Assembly: GCA_030642405.1 (NCBI GenBank)
Contig: DAOWNV010000005.1
Location: 1 to 24,194, forward strand
Source: Desulfosarcina sp.
GTDB taxonomy: Bacteria; Desulfobacterota; Desulfobacteria; Desulfobacterales; Desulfosarcinaceae
Direction of reading: 5' to 3'
DNA: 24,194 nt
Shown here: piece by piece, positions 1-8,014 of the stretch
Layout: each line of letters starts with the position of its first letter
Position numbering within the stretch: the stretch's first letter is position 1
Program-made: the position numbers and the translations under genes
Notes under the pieces: model-generated
The model's input: the letters and a program-made list of their open reading frames with translations, nothing else
What the model was told of the DNA's origin: nothing
The model's database searches: none

Positions 1-163
1 GAAACCAATGGTGGGAAGTAACATCAGCCATGCCCATAACGTCACAAAACGTCGCTTCAACCCAAACCTGCAGAGCGTTCGGGCTCTTCACAAAGGACGA
101 GTGAAGAAAATGGTGGTGTGCACGCAGTGTATTAAATCGGGCAATGTGGTCAAAGCACCATAG
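1..163 (+). CDS. rpmB: 50S ribosomal protein L28, C-terminal part (5' end outside window)
   Basis: This is the last 53 codons of an open frame that enters from the left edge (frame starts at base 2) and stops at TAG 161-163. The translation has the L28 signature SHAHNVTKRRFNPNLQ near its start and ends with a CTQC pair followed by IKSGNVVKAP. L28 is a structural protein of the large ribosomal subunit. The visible CxxC pair is half of the zinc-binding set found in the Cys-containing (C+) form; the other half would lie in the missing N-terminus. The gene converges on rsh, with about 100 bp between the two stop codons. The family call is secure; only the start is unseen. Confidence 0.93.
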   Translation, partial: KPMVGSNISHAHNVTKRRFNPNLQSVRALHKGRVKKMVVCTQCIKSGNVVKAP

Positions 164-179
164 GAGTCAGAAGTTAATA

Positions 180-195
180 GAGGCGTTGTCGCCTC
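180..195. terminator. Short hairpin between convergent rpmB and rsh (weak terminator candidate)
   Basis: There is a perfect 6-bp stem, GAGGCG-TTGT-CGCCTC, 16 bp after the rpmB stop and 70 bp beyond the rsh stop. The position between two convergent genes suits a bidirectional terminator. Neither strand has a real T-run after it, so intrinsic termination is doubtful. Confidence 0.25.
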
Positions 196-265
196 GCTAC
201 ATCAAATTAAACAAAACGATGAGACCGAAGGTGGTTCCTGCATTGTGCCTGTCTGTCCGCGCAGA

Positions 266-2413
266 CTACTCTACCCCCAAACGTTTGACATCCACTACCT
301 GCCTGACGTGCTTCAATGATTCCACCACACGGGTCAGGTGTTCCGTGCTCTTAACAGATAACGTAAAATAGCTGTCAACAGTCTGGTTGTCATTTGTTTT
401 CGTATTGGCACTCAATATGTTGGCACCGCTTTTAGTGATATTTGTTGCAATATCCGCCAACAATCCTACACGGTCAAGGGAACACACTCTTATCTTTACC
501 GGGTAGGATTCGGTTGTCTCCTGGTTCCATTCCACTTCAATATGACGTTCCGGATTCAACTTCCTGGCATTGACGCATGAAGTCCGATGAATTGTCACAC
601 CACGCCCCCGGGTTATATAGCCGGTAATGGGGTCTCCAGGCACCGGCTGGCAGCATTTTCCGAAGCGGACAAGAATATCGTCTATCCCTTTGACAACGAC
701 CCCGCCTTTTTCCTTCTTTTTTTTTTTCTTTGCGATGATTTTATTGAATATTGAGTCGGCGTCCTCCACCGTCTCCCGGGGGGTGATTTTTCGGATGATC
801 TGAAGGGGGGTGATTTTTCCGTAGCCGACGCTGGCGATTAGATCTTCCGTTTGTTTGAATCCGAAGTTGTCCACCACCTTTTGCATTTCATCACTTTTGA
901 TCAGGGTGTTGAAATTCAATCGAAATTTGCGAAAGGCTTTTTCGCACATCTCTCGGCCCAAAGAGATGCTACGGTCCTTTTCCTGGATTTTTATCCATTG
1001 CCGAATCCGGGAACGTGCTTTGACGGTTTTTACGAAATTGAGCCAGTCCTTTGACGGGTGGTGGCCCTTGCTGGTGACCACCTCTACGATTTCACCCGTC
1101 TGCAGTTCGTATCTCAGCTGGACCATCCGGCCATTAACCTTGGCCCCGACACACTGCTCACCGACCTCCGTGTGAATCAGGTAGGCAAAATCAATCGGAG
1201 TGGCCCCCTTTGGCAGAGATTTGATCTCTCCTTGTGGTGTAAACACATAGATTTCATCAGGAAACAGGTCGATCCGCACATTTTCCAAAAACTCATTGGG
1301 GTCTCTGAACGCTGCCTGGTTTTCAACCAGGTTTTGAACCCAAGCGAACGTTTTGGATGCATCTTCGTCGATGACCTTGCCCTCTTTGTAACTCCAATGG
1401 GCAGCAATACCCGATTTGGCCACATGGTCCATTTCGTGGGTGCGGATCTGAATCTCGATCCGTTCACCATAAGGGCCAATGACCGTAGTATGCAGGCTTT
1501 GGTACATGTTCGGTTTGGGCATCCCGATGTAGTCTTTGAACTTTTTGGCGATAGGACGCCATAGGCTGTGCATGAGTCCTAGTGCTTCGTAGCATTGGGG
1601 AATCGTATCTAAAATGATTCGAAAGGCAATGATATCGTAGACTTCTTCAAAGGGGAGGTTTTGATGAAGCATTTTTTGATGGATGCTGAAAAAATTCTTG
1701 TACCGGCCGATGATCTCGCTAACGAGACGGTTTTCTTCTAATTTTTTTTTTATGATTTCTTGGACGGTCTCAACATATTTTTCCCGATGCTCCTTGTCTT
1801 TGGCCACACGAAGGCGGATATCTTCGTATGCCTCAGGATTCAAGAATTGGAAGGAGCGGTTTTCCAGTTCGTTTTTAATCCAGTAAATACCCAAGCGAGC
1901 GGCGATGGGGGCATAAATATCCAAGGTTTCCTTGGCAATTTTCTTCTTTTTCGCCTCGCTTTTATGAAATTGTAGGGTCCGCATGTTGTGAAGCCGGTCG
2001 GACAATTTGATGAGAATGACCCGGATATCGTCGGCCATGGCTAAAAGCATTTTGCGAATACTTGCCGCCTCTCTGGCCTGTGCGCTGTTGAAGGGCAACT
2101 TGCTCAGTTTGGTTACGCCGGAAACGATGTGCAGCACATCGGGACCAAACATGTCCCCGATTTCAGCGTCCGTTGCGTGGGTGTCTTCGATGACATCGTG
2201 CAGGAGGCCGGCGGCAATGCTTACCGAATCCAGTTTCATATCCGCTAGAATACCTGCTACTTCCAGCGGATGGGAAAGATAAGGTTCTCCGGAAAGGCGC
2301 ATCTGGCCATCGTGGACCCGGGCGGAAAAGATATAGGCTCGGTCGATGATGTCGACATCCGCATCCGGGTGGTTTTCCGTGACCTTATCAAGGATGTCGG
2401 TGATTCTGATCAT
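266..2413 (-). CDS. rsh: Bifunctional (p)ppGpp synthetase/hydrolase (RelA/SpoT homologue, long Rsh)
   Basis: This 715-residue protein makes and degrades the stringent-response alarmone (p)ppGpp in the cytoplasm. Visible domains in order: an HD hydrolase with H48, HD at 72-73, ED at 76-77 and LSDRLHNMRT at 137-146; a synthetase with GRYKNFFSI at 236-244, KFKD at 291-294, YQSLHTT at 304-310 and EIQIRT at 320-325; a TGS domain around 385-445; a Cys-containing RIS/zinc-finger segment with CC at 587-588 and C613; and an ACT domain from about 638 to the end. Both catalytic halves look intact, and the KFKD motif resembles the basic motif of bifunctional enzymes, so hydrolase and synthetase activity are both expected. 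The ATG overlaps the proS stop by one base (TAATG), suggesting translational coupling. An 11-A run in codons 562-567 is a possible slippage site. Confidence 0.95.
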   Translation of the reverse strand: MIRITDILDKVTENHPDADVDIIDRAYIFSARVHDGQMRLSGEPYLSHPLEVAGILADMKLDSVSIAAGLLHDVIEDTHATDAEIGDMFGPDVLHIVSGVTKLSKLPFNSAQAREAASIRKMLLAMADDIRVILIKLSDRLHNMRTLQFHKSEAKKKKIAKETLDIYAPIAARLGIYWIKNELENRSFQFLNPEAYEDIRLRVAKDKEHREKYVETVQEIIKKKLEENRLVSEIIGRYKNFFSIHQKMLHQNLPFEEVYDIIAFRIILDTIPQCYEALGLMHSLWRPIAKKFKDYIGMPKPNMYQSLHTTVIGPYGERIEIQIRTHEMDHVAKSGIAAHWSYKEGKVIDEDASKTFAWVQNLVENQAAFRDPNEFLENVRIDLFPDEIYVFTPQGEIKSLPKGATPIDFAYLIHTEVGEQCVGAKVNGRMVQLRYELQTGEIVEVVTSKGHHPSKDWLNFVKTVKARSRIRQWIKIQEKDRSISLGREMCEKAFRKFRLNFNTLIKSDEMQKVVDNFGFKQTEDLIASVGYGKITPLQIIRKITPRETVEDADSIFNKIIAKKKKKKEKGGVVVKGIDDILVRFGKCCQPVPGDPITGYITRGRGVTIHRTSCVNARKLNPERHIEVEWNQETTESYPVKIRVCSLDRVGLLADIATNITKSGANILSANTKTNDNQTVDSYFTLSVKSTEHLTRVVESLKHVRQVVDVKRLGVE

Positions 2414-3933
2414 TAATACGCCTTGGCGAAAATCACACGCTTGTCGCTGGGTTTACCACAGCAAATGCAAGCACCGGTCTCTATTTGTGTGTCAAGTAGG
2501 ATGCATCGAATGGTGACGTTGAGGTCCGCTTTGATTTTGCTTTCACAAGCCTGATCCCCACACCAATGGGATAGGGCAAAACCACCGTGAATTTCAGGTT
2601 TCTTCGGGTTTTTCGGTGTAAACCAGTCGTAGAAATCCTTTTGGTCGTCTACATTCCTGGTGTGCTGATCCCTGAAACCGCATGCACGCTGAAAGAGCTG
2701 CTTCTGCATATCTTCCAACATGTCGGGAAGTTGTGAAATGAACGCTTCCCGTTTGATGGCTGTCTTTTCCCGGTGCGGACGATCCCGTCTGGCCATGAAA
2801 ACACAATCTTTTGCCATGTCCCTGGGGCCGATTTCCGCTCGAATGGGAATGCCCTTTTTAATCCATTCCCATCCGCGTGCACCGCCTATTTCTCGATCGT
2901 CCACCTCCACCACCAGATCACGTCCGGCATAGGTCACATCCCGCAGGGAATCGGCAAGGCTGTTCACATAATCCATGACCTTCCGTCGTTCGTCAGGCTT
3001 TCGGAAAATGGGCAGTAGAACCACATGTGCCGGAGCAACACGCGGCGGCATAATGACCCCGTCATCATCGCCATGGGTCATGATCAGGCCGCCGATCAGC
3101 CTTGTGGAGGATCCCCAGGAGGTGGTCCAGGCAAACTCCTCTGTCTCGTTTTCCGTCTGAAAACGGATATTGGAAGCCTTGGCGAAGTTCTGGCCTAAAA
3201 AGTGTGAGGTCCCGGCCTGGAGTGCCTTTCGATCCTGCATCATCGCTTCGATACATAAGGTGTCCACGGCGCCGGGGAATCTTTCTGCAGCCGTCTTTCG
3301 CCCTTTGATAACGGGTATGGCCAGGTTCTCCTCAACCATGCGGACGTAAACCTTGAGCATTTGTTCTGTTCGCTCGATGGCCTCGGTATCCGTGGCATGG
3401 GCTGTGTGACCTTCCTGCCACAAAAATTCACTGGTGCGAAGGAAGAGCCGTGTGCGCATTTCCCAGCGAACGACATTGGCCCATTGGTTGATTAAAAGCG
3501 GCAGGTCACGGTAGCTTTTCACCCATTTGGAGAAGGAGTCACCGATGATGGTTTCCGAAGTTGGGCGGACAACCAGGGGTTCGGTGAGACGACCGCCGGG
3601 AACCAGGCCACCATCGTTTCCCTTCTCCAGTCGATGATGTGTGACCACGGCGCACTCTTTGGCGAAACCTTCGACATGTTCCGCCTCTTTTTCGAGGAAA
3701 TTGAGGGGAATAAAAAGAGGGAAATAGGCGTTTTTGACGCCGGTTTCCTTAAACATCCGGTCCATTCGTGCTACGATATTTTCCCAAAGGGTGTAACCCC
3801 AGGGTTTTATGACCATGCACCCTCGGACAGGTGACTGTTCGGCCATATCCGATGCCTTGATGACCTGCTGGTACCATTCAGGATAATCTTTTGCCCGAGA
3901 GGGAGAGATAGCATTTTTCTGCTGTTTACCCAT
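2413..3933 (-). CDS. proS: Prolyl-tRNA synthetase, archaeal/eukaryotic type (ProS type 3)
   Basis: This class II aminoacyl-tRNA synthetase charges tRNA-Pro with proline. With the start chosen here it has 506 residues. Motif 2 is at about 156-179 (RWEMRTRLFLRTSEF, then QEGHTAHA) and motif 3 at 274-298 (GSSTRLIGG, HGDDDGVIMPP). An anticodon-binding domain follows, then a C-terminal domain with Cys at 458, 463, 489, 491 and 492, and a final tyrosine (KAY). There is no insertion editing domain, unlike E. coli ProS. The C-terminal Tyr and Cys-rich tail are typical of the archaeal/eukaryotic-like group. The ATG at 3933 (MGKQQK) is preferred over two upstream in-frame starts because AAGAAGG lies about 9 nt upstream; it overlaps the ispG stop by 8 nt (ATGGGTAA). 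The 3' end overlaps the rsh start by one base. Confidence 0.94.
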   Translation of the reverse strand: MGKQQKNAISPSRAKDYPEWYQQVIKASDMAEQSPVRGCMVIKPWGYTLWENIVARMDRMFKETGVKNAYFPLFIPLNFLEKEAEHVEGFAKECAVVTHHRLEKGNDGGLVPGGRLTEPLVVRPTSETIIGDSFSKWVKSYRDLPLLINQWANVVRWEMRTRLFLRTSEFLWQEGHTAHATDTEAIERTEQMLKVYVRMVEENLAIPVIKGRKTAAERFPGAVDTLCIEAMMQDRKALQAGTSHFLGQNFAKASNIRFQTENETEEFAWTTSWGSSTRLIGGLIMTHGDDDGVIMPPRVAPAHVVLLPIFRKPDERRKVMDYVNSLADSLRDVTYAGRDLVVEVDDREIGGARGWEWIKKGIPIRAEIGPRDMAKDCVFMARRDRPHREKTAIKREAFISQLPDMLEDMQKQLFQRACGFRDQHTRNVDDQKDFYDWFTPKNPKKPEIHGGFALSHWCGDQACESKIKADLNVTIRCILLDTQIETGACICCGKPSDKRVIFAKAY

Positions 3934-5053
3934 TCCATCCATCCTTCTTTTTGTCTGTAATCGATTCCCGCTCAAAAGCATTCACGGCTTCTAAAACCAC
4001 ATCCACCAGTTGATCTTCGGGGAATTTTTTTACTACCTTGCCTTTTTTGAATAAAATACCCACACCGTTGCCACCGGCCACACCGATATCCGCTTCTTTT
4101 GCTTCTCCGGGACCGTTGACCACGCAGCCCATGATGGCCAGTTTGATAGGAGTTGTTTTTGTCATTAGTGCCTTTTCCACTTTATCAACGATATCAAACA
4201 AAGGGATGTCGCAGCGTCCGCAGGTGGGGCAGGAGATTATTTCAGGACCGCGATGGCGGATGTCAAGCGCCCGAAGAATCTCGTAGGCCACCCGAATTTC
4301 TTCAACCGGATCACGGGTGAGCGAAACCCGAAGCGTATCCCCGATTCCTTCTGCCAGCAATGTACCGATGCCCAGAGCCGATTTGACGATACCTGAATAC
4401 AGGGCACCGGCTTCGGTCACACCCACATGAAGAGGCAGATCCGTTTTTTTTGATAAGAGTCGGTAAGCCTCAAGGGTCCGGGGAACATCGGAAGCCTTGA
4501 TGGAGATTTTGATGTCGTGAAAATCCTGGTCCCGTAGCAAGGTCACGTGGCGAAGTGCGCTTTCCACCATGCCTTTAGCAGTGACCCCCTGATATTTCTC
4601 ACAGATCTCCTTTTCCAGGGATCCGGCATTGACGCCGATACGAATGGGAACACCATAGTCTTTGGCGCAGGTCACCAAGGCCGTTATCTTTTTTTTGCTG
4701 CCGATGTTACCGGGATTGAACCGCAATCCGTCAGCCCCGCCTCTGGCCGAGGCAATGGCCAAGCGAAAGTCAAAATGGATATCAGCTACCAAAGGGATCG
4801 AGATCTCTTTTTTTATCAGTGGGATGGATTGAGCCGCAGCTTCATCCGGGACCGCCACACGAACAATTTCACAACCGGCTTTTTCCAAGCGATGGATCTG
4901 ATGAACAGTGGCAGCAACGTCATCGGTTTTTGTGCTCGTCATGGATTGGACACTGATAGGTGCCCCATTGCCCACCACAACATTGCCCACCATGATCCGG
5001 CGGGTCTTTTTTCGTTTTATGGATAGAGACATGACAGAGTCTGAAGTTGGCAT
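3926..5053 (-). CDS. ispG: 4-hydroxy-3-methylbut-2-enyl-diphosphate synthase
   Basis: IspG (GcpE) is the penultimate enzyme of the MEP isoprenoid pathway. It converts the cyclic diphosphate MEcPP to HMBPP with a [4Fe-4S] cluster. At 375 residues it is the usual bacterial two-domain size. The TIM-barrel part carries KKTRRIMVGNV near residue 15, APISVQSMTSTKTDD at 31-45 and RFNPGNIG at 111-118. The cluster ligands are visible as CPTC (C275, C278), MGC (C310) and Glu317 in NGPGE. Neither ATG candidate (5053, or 5032 at MSLSIK) has a convincing ribosome-binding site; the longer form is given. The start lies 15 bp downstream of the hydrolase gene and the end overlaps proS by 8 nt, so translation is probably coupled through the run. 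Confidence 0.95.
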   Translation of the reverse strand: MPTSDSVMSLSIKRKKTRRIMVGNVVVGNGAPISVQSMTSTKTDDVAATVHQIHRLEKAGCEIVRVAVPDEAAAQSIPLIKKEISIPLVADIHFDFRLAIASARGGADGLRFNPGNIGSKKKITALVTCAKDYGVPIRIGVNAGSLEKEICEKYQGVTAKGMVESALRHVTLLRDQDFHDIKISIKASDVPRTLEAYRLLSKKTDLPLHVGVTEAGALYSGIVKSALGIGTLLAEGIGDTLRVSLTRDPVEEIRVAYEILRALDIRHRGPEIISCPTCGRCDIPLFDIVDKVEKALMTKTTPIKLAIMGCVVNGPGEAKEADIGVAGGNGVGILFKKGKVVKKFPEDQLVDVVLEAVNAFERESITDKKKDGWNG

Positions 5054-5068
5054 CTGATCATATTGAGG

Positions 5069-5719
5069 CTATCCTATGCCGCAAAAAGGGTTTGTTCTTT
5101 TTTCAACACCGATGGTGGTATTGTTCATGTGGCCGGGGTAAACCTTGACATCGTCATCCAGAGTAAAGAGTTTTGTTCGGATACCATTGATCAAGGTGTC
5201 GAAATCACCCCCTGGAAAATCGGTTCTGCCGATGGATCCTGCAAAAAGGGTATCTCCAACAAACGCTGCTTTTTGTATCACACCGCCTTCCATGTATTCG
5301 CAATATAGGCATATCCCACCTGGGGTATGGCCTGGAGTATGGATTACCTTCAGGGTGTGGTTACCAAAAGAGACGACATCTCCATCCTCCAGCAATCGAT
5401 CCGCCGGCGGAGAGTTTTCCGTTGACATTCCCATGGCCCCCGCCATTTGCGACAACTGGCTGAGCATGGGAGCGTCGATGCTATGGATGAGAAGATCCGC
5501 ACCGGTCACTTCTTTAAGCCGCTTGTTAGCTCCCACGTGATCGAAGTGGCCGTGGGTATTGATGATGGTTGCCACAGTCAACCGATCCTCAGCCAAGAGA
5601 GTAAGAATCCGGTCTGCATCGTCACCAGGGTCGATCACTGCCGCCTGCCTGGTCTCTTCGCAACCCAAAATGAAACAATTTGCCTGTATAGGGCCAACCG
5701 CCAAAGCTCGAATAATCAA
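5069..5719 (-). CDS. Metallo-beta-lactamase-fold hydrolase (glyoxalase II/YcbL-like)
   Basis: This 216-residue protein has all the metal-binding motifs of the hydroxyacylglutathione-hydrolase-like branch: THGHFDH (H56, H58, D60, H61), HTPGHTPGG (H131), GDTLF (D156) and YPGH (H197). It ends with TTIGVEKRTNPF, like the YcbL/glyoxalase II group. It probably hydrolyses a thioester or similar ester with two metal ions; the substrate cannot be read from sequence. The length matches the small single-domain family, not full glyoxalase II (about 250 residues). The frame starts with TTG at 5719, preceded by a strong AAGGAGA about six bases upstream, which supports this start. It lies between nusB and ispG with 15-bp gaps on both sides. 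Confidence 0.88.
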   Translation of the reverse strand: MIIRALAVGPIQANCFILGCEETRQAAVIDPGDDADRILTLLAEDRLTVATIINTHGHFDHVGANKRLKEVTGADLLIHSIDAPMLSQLSQMAGAMGMSTENSPPADRLLEDGDVVSFGNHTLKVIHTPGHTPGGICLYCEYMEGGVIQKAAFVGDTLFAGSIGRTDFPGGDFDTLINGIRTKLFTLDDDVKVYPGHMNNTTIGVEKRTNPFCGIG

Positions 5720-5734
5720 ATCAGTTCTCCTTTT

Positions 5735-6178
5735 CTATGTACCAATGGTCTTGGGGATACAGTCAATTTTGTTTTGATCAATGGCCATCCGAATGCTGTC
5801 CAAAATGCCGTTGATAAACGCTCCGGATTCTTCCGTGCCGAAGCGTTTGCCGACATCAATGGCCTCATTGATGGAGACCTTGGGCGGGATGTCAGCGCAA
5901 AAAATCAGTTCGAACACGGCTATGCGCAAAATGTTTCTGTCCACGCAGGGCATCCGCGACAGTTTCCAGTTGCTGGAATACCGTTCGATGACCGTGTCGA
6001 TGGTTTCACGGTTTTCTCTGACCCCGTCAATCAATCTGTGGAAAAAGGGTTCCGTTGGCCTATTCCGTGTAAAATTATCACAGAACAAACCGACGGGATC
6101 TTCCACGGAATCACGGTGTATATCCATGTAAAAAAGCGCCTGTAGGGCCTGCTCTCTGGATGTTCGACGGGTTCCCAT
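5735..6178 (-). CDS. nusB: Transcription antitermination factor NusB
   Basis: NusB binds boxA RNA together with NusE (ribosomal protein S10) in rRNA and other antitermination complexes. The 147-residue all-helical product has the typical basic N-terminus GTRRTSREQALQALFYMD, the middle PFFHRLIDGV, and the C-terminal RNILRIAVFELIF and SINEAIDVGKRFG blocks. The length matches the family. The ATG follows the ribH stop by only a few bases, with AAGGGATAA overlapping the ribosome-binding region. The ribH-nusB pairing is found widely among bacteria and supports both calls. Confidence 0.95.
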   Translation of the reverse strand: MGTRRTSREQALQALFYMDIHRDSVEDPVGLFCDNFTRNRPTEPFFHRLIDGVRENRETIDTVIERYSSNWKLSRMPCVDRNILRIAVFELIFCADIPPKVSINEAIDVGKRFGTEESGAFINGILDSIRMAIDQNKIDCIPKTIGT

Positions 6179-6181
6179 GAA

Positions 6182-6655
6182 TTATCCCTTGTTCATTATC
6201 TCCATAAGATTGGCCATCTCGATGGCTGCCGTTGCTGCATCCCAACCTTTATTGCCCGCCTTTGTGCCGGCGCGTTCAATGGCCTGCTCGATCGTATCCG
6301 TTGTAATAATCCCGAAAATTACCGGAACCTGGGTCTCTAACCCAACATGGGCGATGCCTTTAGAGGTTTCAGCGCATACGACGTCATAATGAGATGTGGC
6401 GCCCCGAATGACCGCTCCCAGGCAGATAACGGCATCGTATTTTTCACTTTGTGCCATTTTTTGTGCAAGCAGTGGGATCTCAAAAGCTCCCGGCACTTTG
6501 ACAATATCGATATCCGCGTCTTTAGCACCGCTTCGAGTCAGGGCATCGACAGCTCCTCCTACCAGTCTATCCGTAATGAAATCATTAAAGCGGCTGGCAA
6601 TGATGCCAAACCGCTTTCCCTCGGCAACTAAGCCGGCTTCGATAATATTCGGCAT
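6182..6655 (-). CDS. ribH: 6,7-dimethyl-8-ribityllumazine synthase
   Basis: RibH condenses the ribitylamino-pyrimidinedione with 3,4-dihydroxy-2-butanone 4-phosphate to give lumazine, the penultimate step to riboflavin; family members assemble into pentamers or icosahedral shells. The 157 residues show RFNDFIT (22-28), VPGAFEIP (54-61), GAVIRGATSHYD (80-91) with the catalytic His89, and the phosphate-binding region GTKAGNKGWDAA. The second motif reads GAT where GET is more common, a modest change. AAAGGA lies 8 nt upstream of the ATG. The gene sits 15 bp after ribBA and 3 bp before nusB. Confidence 0.96.
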   Translation of the reverse strand: MPNIIEAGLVAEGKRFGIIASRFNDFITDRLVGGAVDALTRSGAKDADIDIVKVPGAFEIPLLAQKMAQSEKYDAVICLGAVIRGATSHYDVVCAETSKGIAHVGLETQVPVIFGIITTDTIEQAIERAGTKAGNKGWDAATAAIEMANLMEIMNKG

Positions 6656-6670
6656 ATGGGGTTCCTTTTT

Positions 6671-7897
6671 CTATTGATGATCCAGGCGGTCCTCAAAGCT
6701 GAGGGTATGGCCCATTTTTAATTTTTTGCATTCCAGATAGCACCGGTTAAAATCAGTGACCTCGACTTCGATAGGGATTTGCTCCACAACGCTAAGCCCA
6801 TATCCTTCAAGGCCAACCATTTTTTTGGGGTTGTTGGTCAAAAGACGCATTCTCCGTACGCCGATGTCCACCAGCATCTGTGCGCCGATTCCGTAATCAC
6901 GAAGATCGTCCTTGAATCCCAACGATAGGTTGGCTTCCACTGTATCCATGCCTTTGCACCTTTGGAGTTCGTATGCCTTTAACTTGTTGATCAGACCGAT
7001 GCCTCGTCCCTCCTGACGCAGATAGAGGATTACGCCGGACCCTTCGGCGGATATCATTTCCATGGCTTTATGCAATTGGTCTCCGCAGTCGCAGCGCATG
7101 GAACCGAAGATGTCACCGGTCATACATTCCGAGTGCACACGCACCATTGTCGGTTGATCCGGGGCGACCTCCCCTTTCACCAGGGCGATATGGGTCAGAG
7201 AATCAATGTCGTTCTCAAACGCGATCATTTTATAGTCTCCGCCATAAAGGGTGGGGATGATCGTCTCTGCAGCTCTGTGCACAAAGCGTTCCTTACGGAT
7301 TCGATACTCCACCAGATCGGCGATCGTACAGATGCCGAGTCCGTGTTCATGGCTGAAGGCCTCGAGAGAAGGCAGGCGGGCCATGGTGCCGTCGTCGTCC
7401 ATAATCTCACAGATCACACCTGCAGGCCTGAGACCGGCCAGGCGTGACAGGTCGAGACTCCCTTCGGTTTGACCGACCCTTACCATGACACCCCCATCAC
7501 GGGCGCGTAAAGGAAAGATATGTCCGGGACGCGTCAAATCGTTGGCGGTAGCATCGTCGGCAACGGCGGCAAGTACCGTTGTTGCCCGATCTGCGGCTGA
7601 AATTCCCGTGGTGACCCCGCTTTTGGCTTCAATGGATACGGTGAATCCGGTTTCGAAGGGGCTGGTGTTATTCTCCACCATCATGGGAAGGTTCAATTTT
7701 GCACATCGTTCGGCGGTCAAAGAGAGGCAGATAAGGCCCCGTCCATATTTAGCCATAAAATTGATGGCTTCCGGGGTCACCAATTCCGCCGCCATGGTCA
7801 GGTCACCTTCGTTTTCCCTGTCTTCATCGTCAACGAGGACGACCATTTTCCCATTCCGGATATCTTCGATGGCTTGGTCGATACTAATTTTTGGCAT
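6671..7897 (-). CDS. ribBA: Bifunctional DHBP synthase / GTP cyclohydrolase II
   Basis: The two halves supply both precursors of riboflavin. The N-terminal half (about 1-200) makes 3,4-dihydroxy-2-butanone 4-phosphate from ribulose 5-phosphate, and the C-terminal half opens GTP. The first half has DDEDRENEGDLT (23-34), GLICLSL, RPGHIFPL (123-130) and GTMARLPSLEAF. The second has the zinc Cys C258, C269 and C271, RQEGRGIGL (294-302) and DYGIGAQML. In the first half the usual GHTEA motif reads GQTEG, with Gln143 where E. coli RibB has the metal-binding His153; the spacing from RPGH (17 residues) matches exactly. The GTP cyclohydrolase half looks complete. AGGAG lies 12 nt upstream of the ATG, rather far. 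It lies 117 bp downstream of ribE. Confidence 0.95.
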   Translation of the reverse strand: MPKISIDQAIEDIRNGKMVVLVDDEDRENEGDLTMAAELVTPEAINFMAKYGRGLICLSLTAERCAKLNLPMMVENNTSPFETGFTVSIEAKSGVTTGISAADRATTVLAAVADDATANDLTRPGHIFPLRARDGGVMVRVGQTEGSLDLSRLAGLRPAGVICEIMDDDGTMARLPSLEAFSHEHGLGICTIADLVEYRIRKERFVHRAAETIIPTLYGGDYKMIAFENDIDSLTHIALVKGEVAPDQPTMVRVHSECMTGDIFGSMRCDCGDQLHKAMEMISAEGSGVILYLRQEGRGIGLINKLKAYELQRCKGMDTVEANLSLGFKDDLRDYGIGAQMLVDIGVRRMRLLTNNPKKMVGLEGYGLSVVEQIPIEVEVTDFNRCYLECKKLKMGHTLSFEDRLDHQ

Positions 7898-8014
7898 GGT
7901 GGATATTAATCTCCTGGGTTACGTATAAGTCCCAATCGTGATAAAAGGGACCTGAATTTTCACACAGTATCAGCGACACTTGTTTGATTATTTTTTGTCA
8001 CCGGATGGGGTTTT

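Noticed and set aside
144..371. Plus-strand frame of 75 codons across the rpmB/rsh junction
   Set aside because: It overlaps the ends of two certain genes, has no ribosome-binding site and gives a product without recognisable motifs.
5447..6145. Plus-strand frame of 232 codons antisense to the hydrolase gene and nusB
   Set aside because: It lies opposite two certain genes, and its product shows no family motif. Codon bias of the true strand explains the open frame.
7930..7952. GTCCC/GGGAC inverted repeat in the ribE-ribBA gap
   Set aside because: The 5-bp arms with a 13-nt loop and no T-run are too weak to call a terminator or regulatory site.
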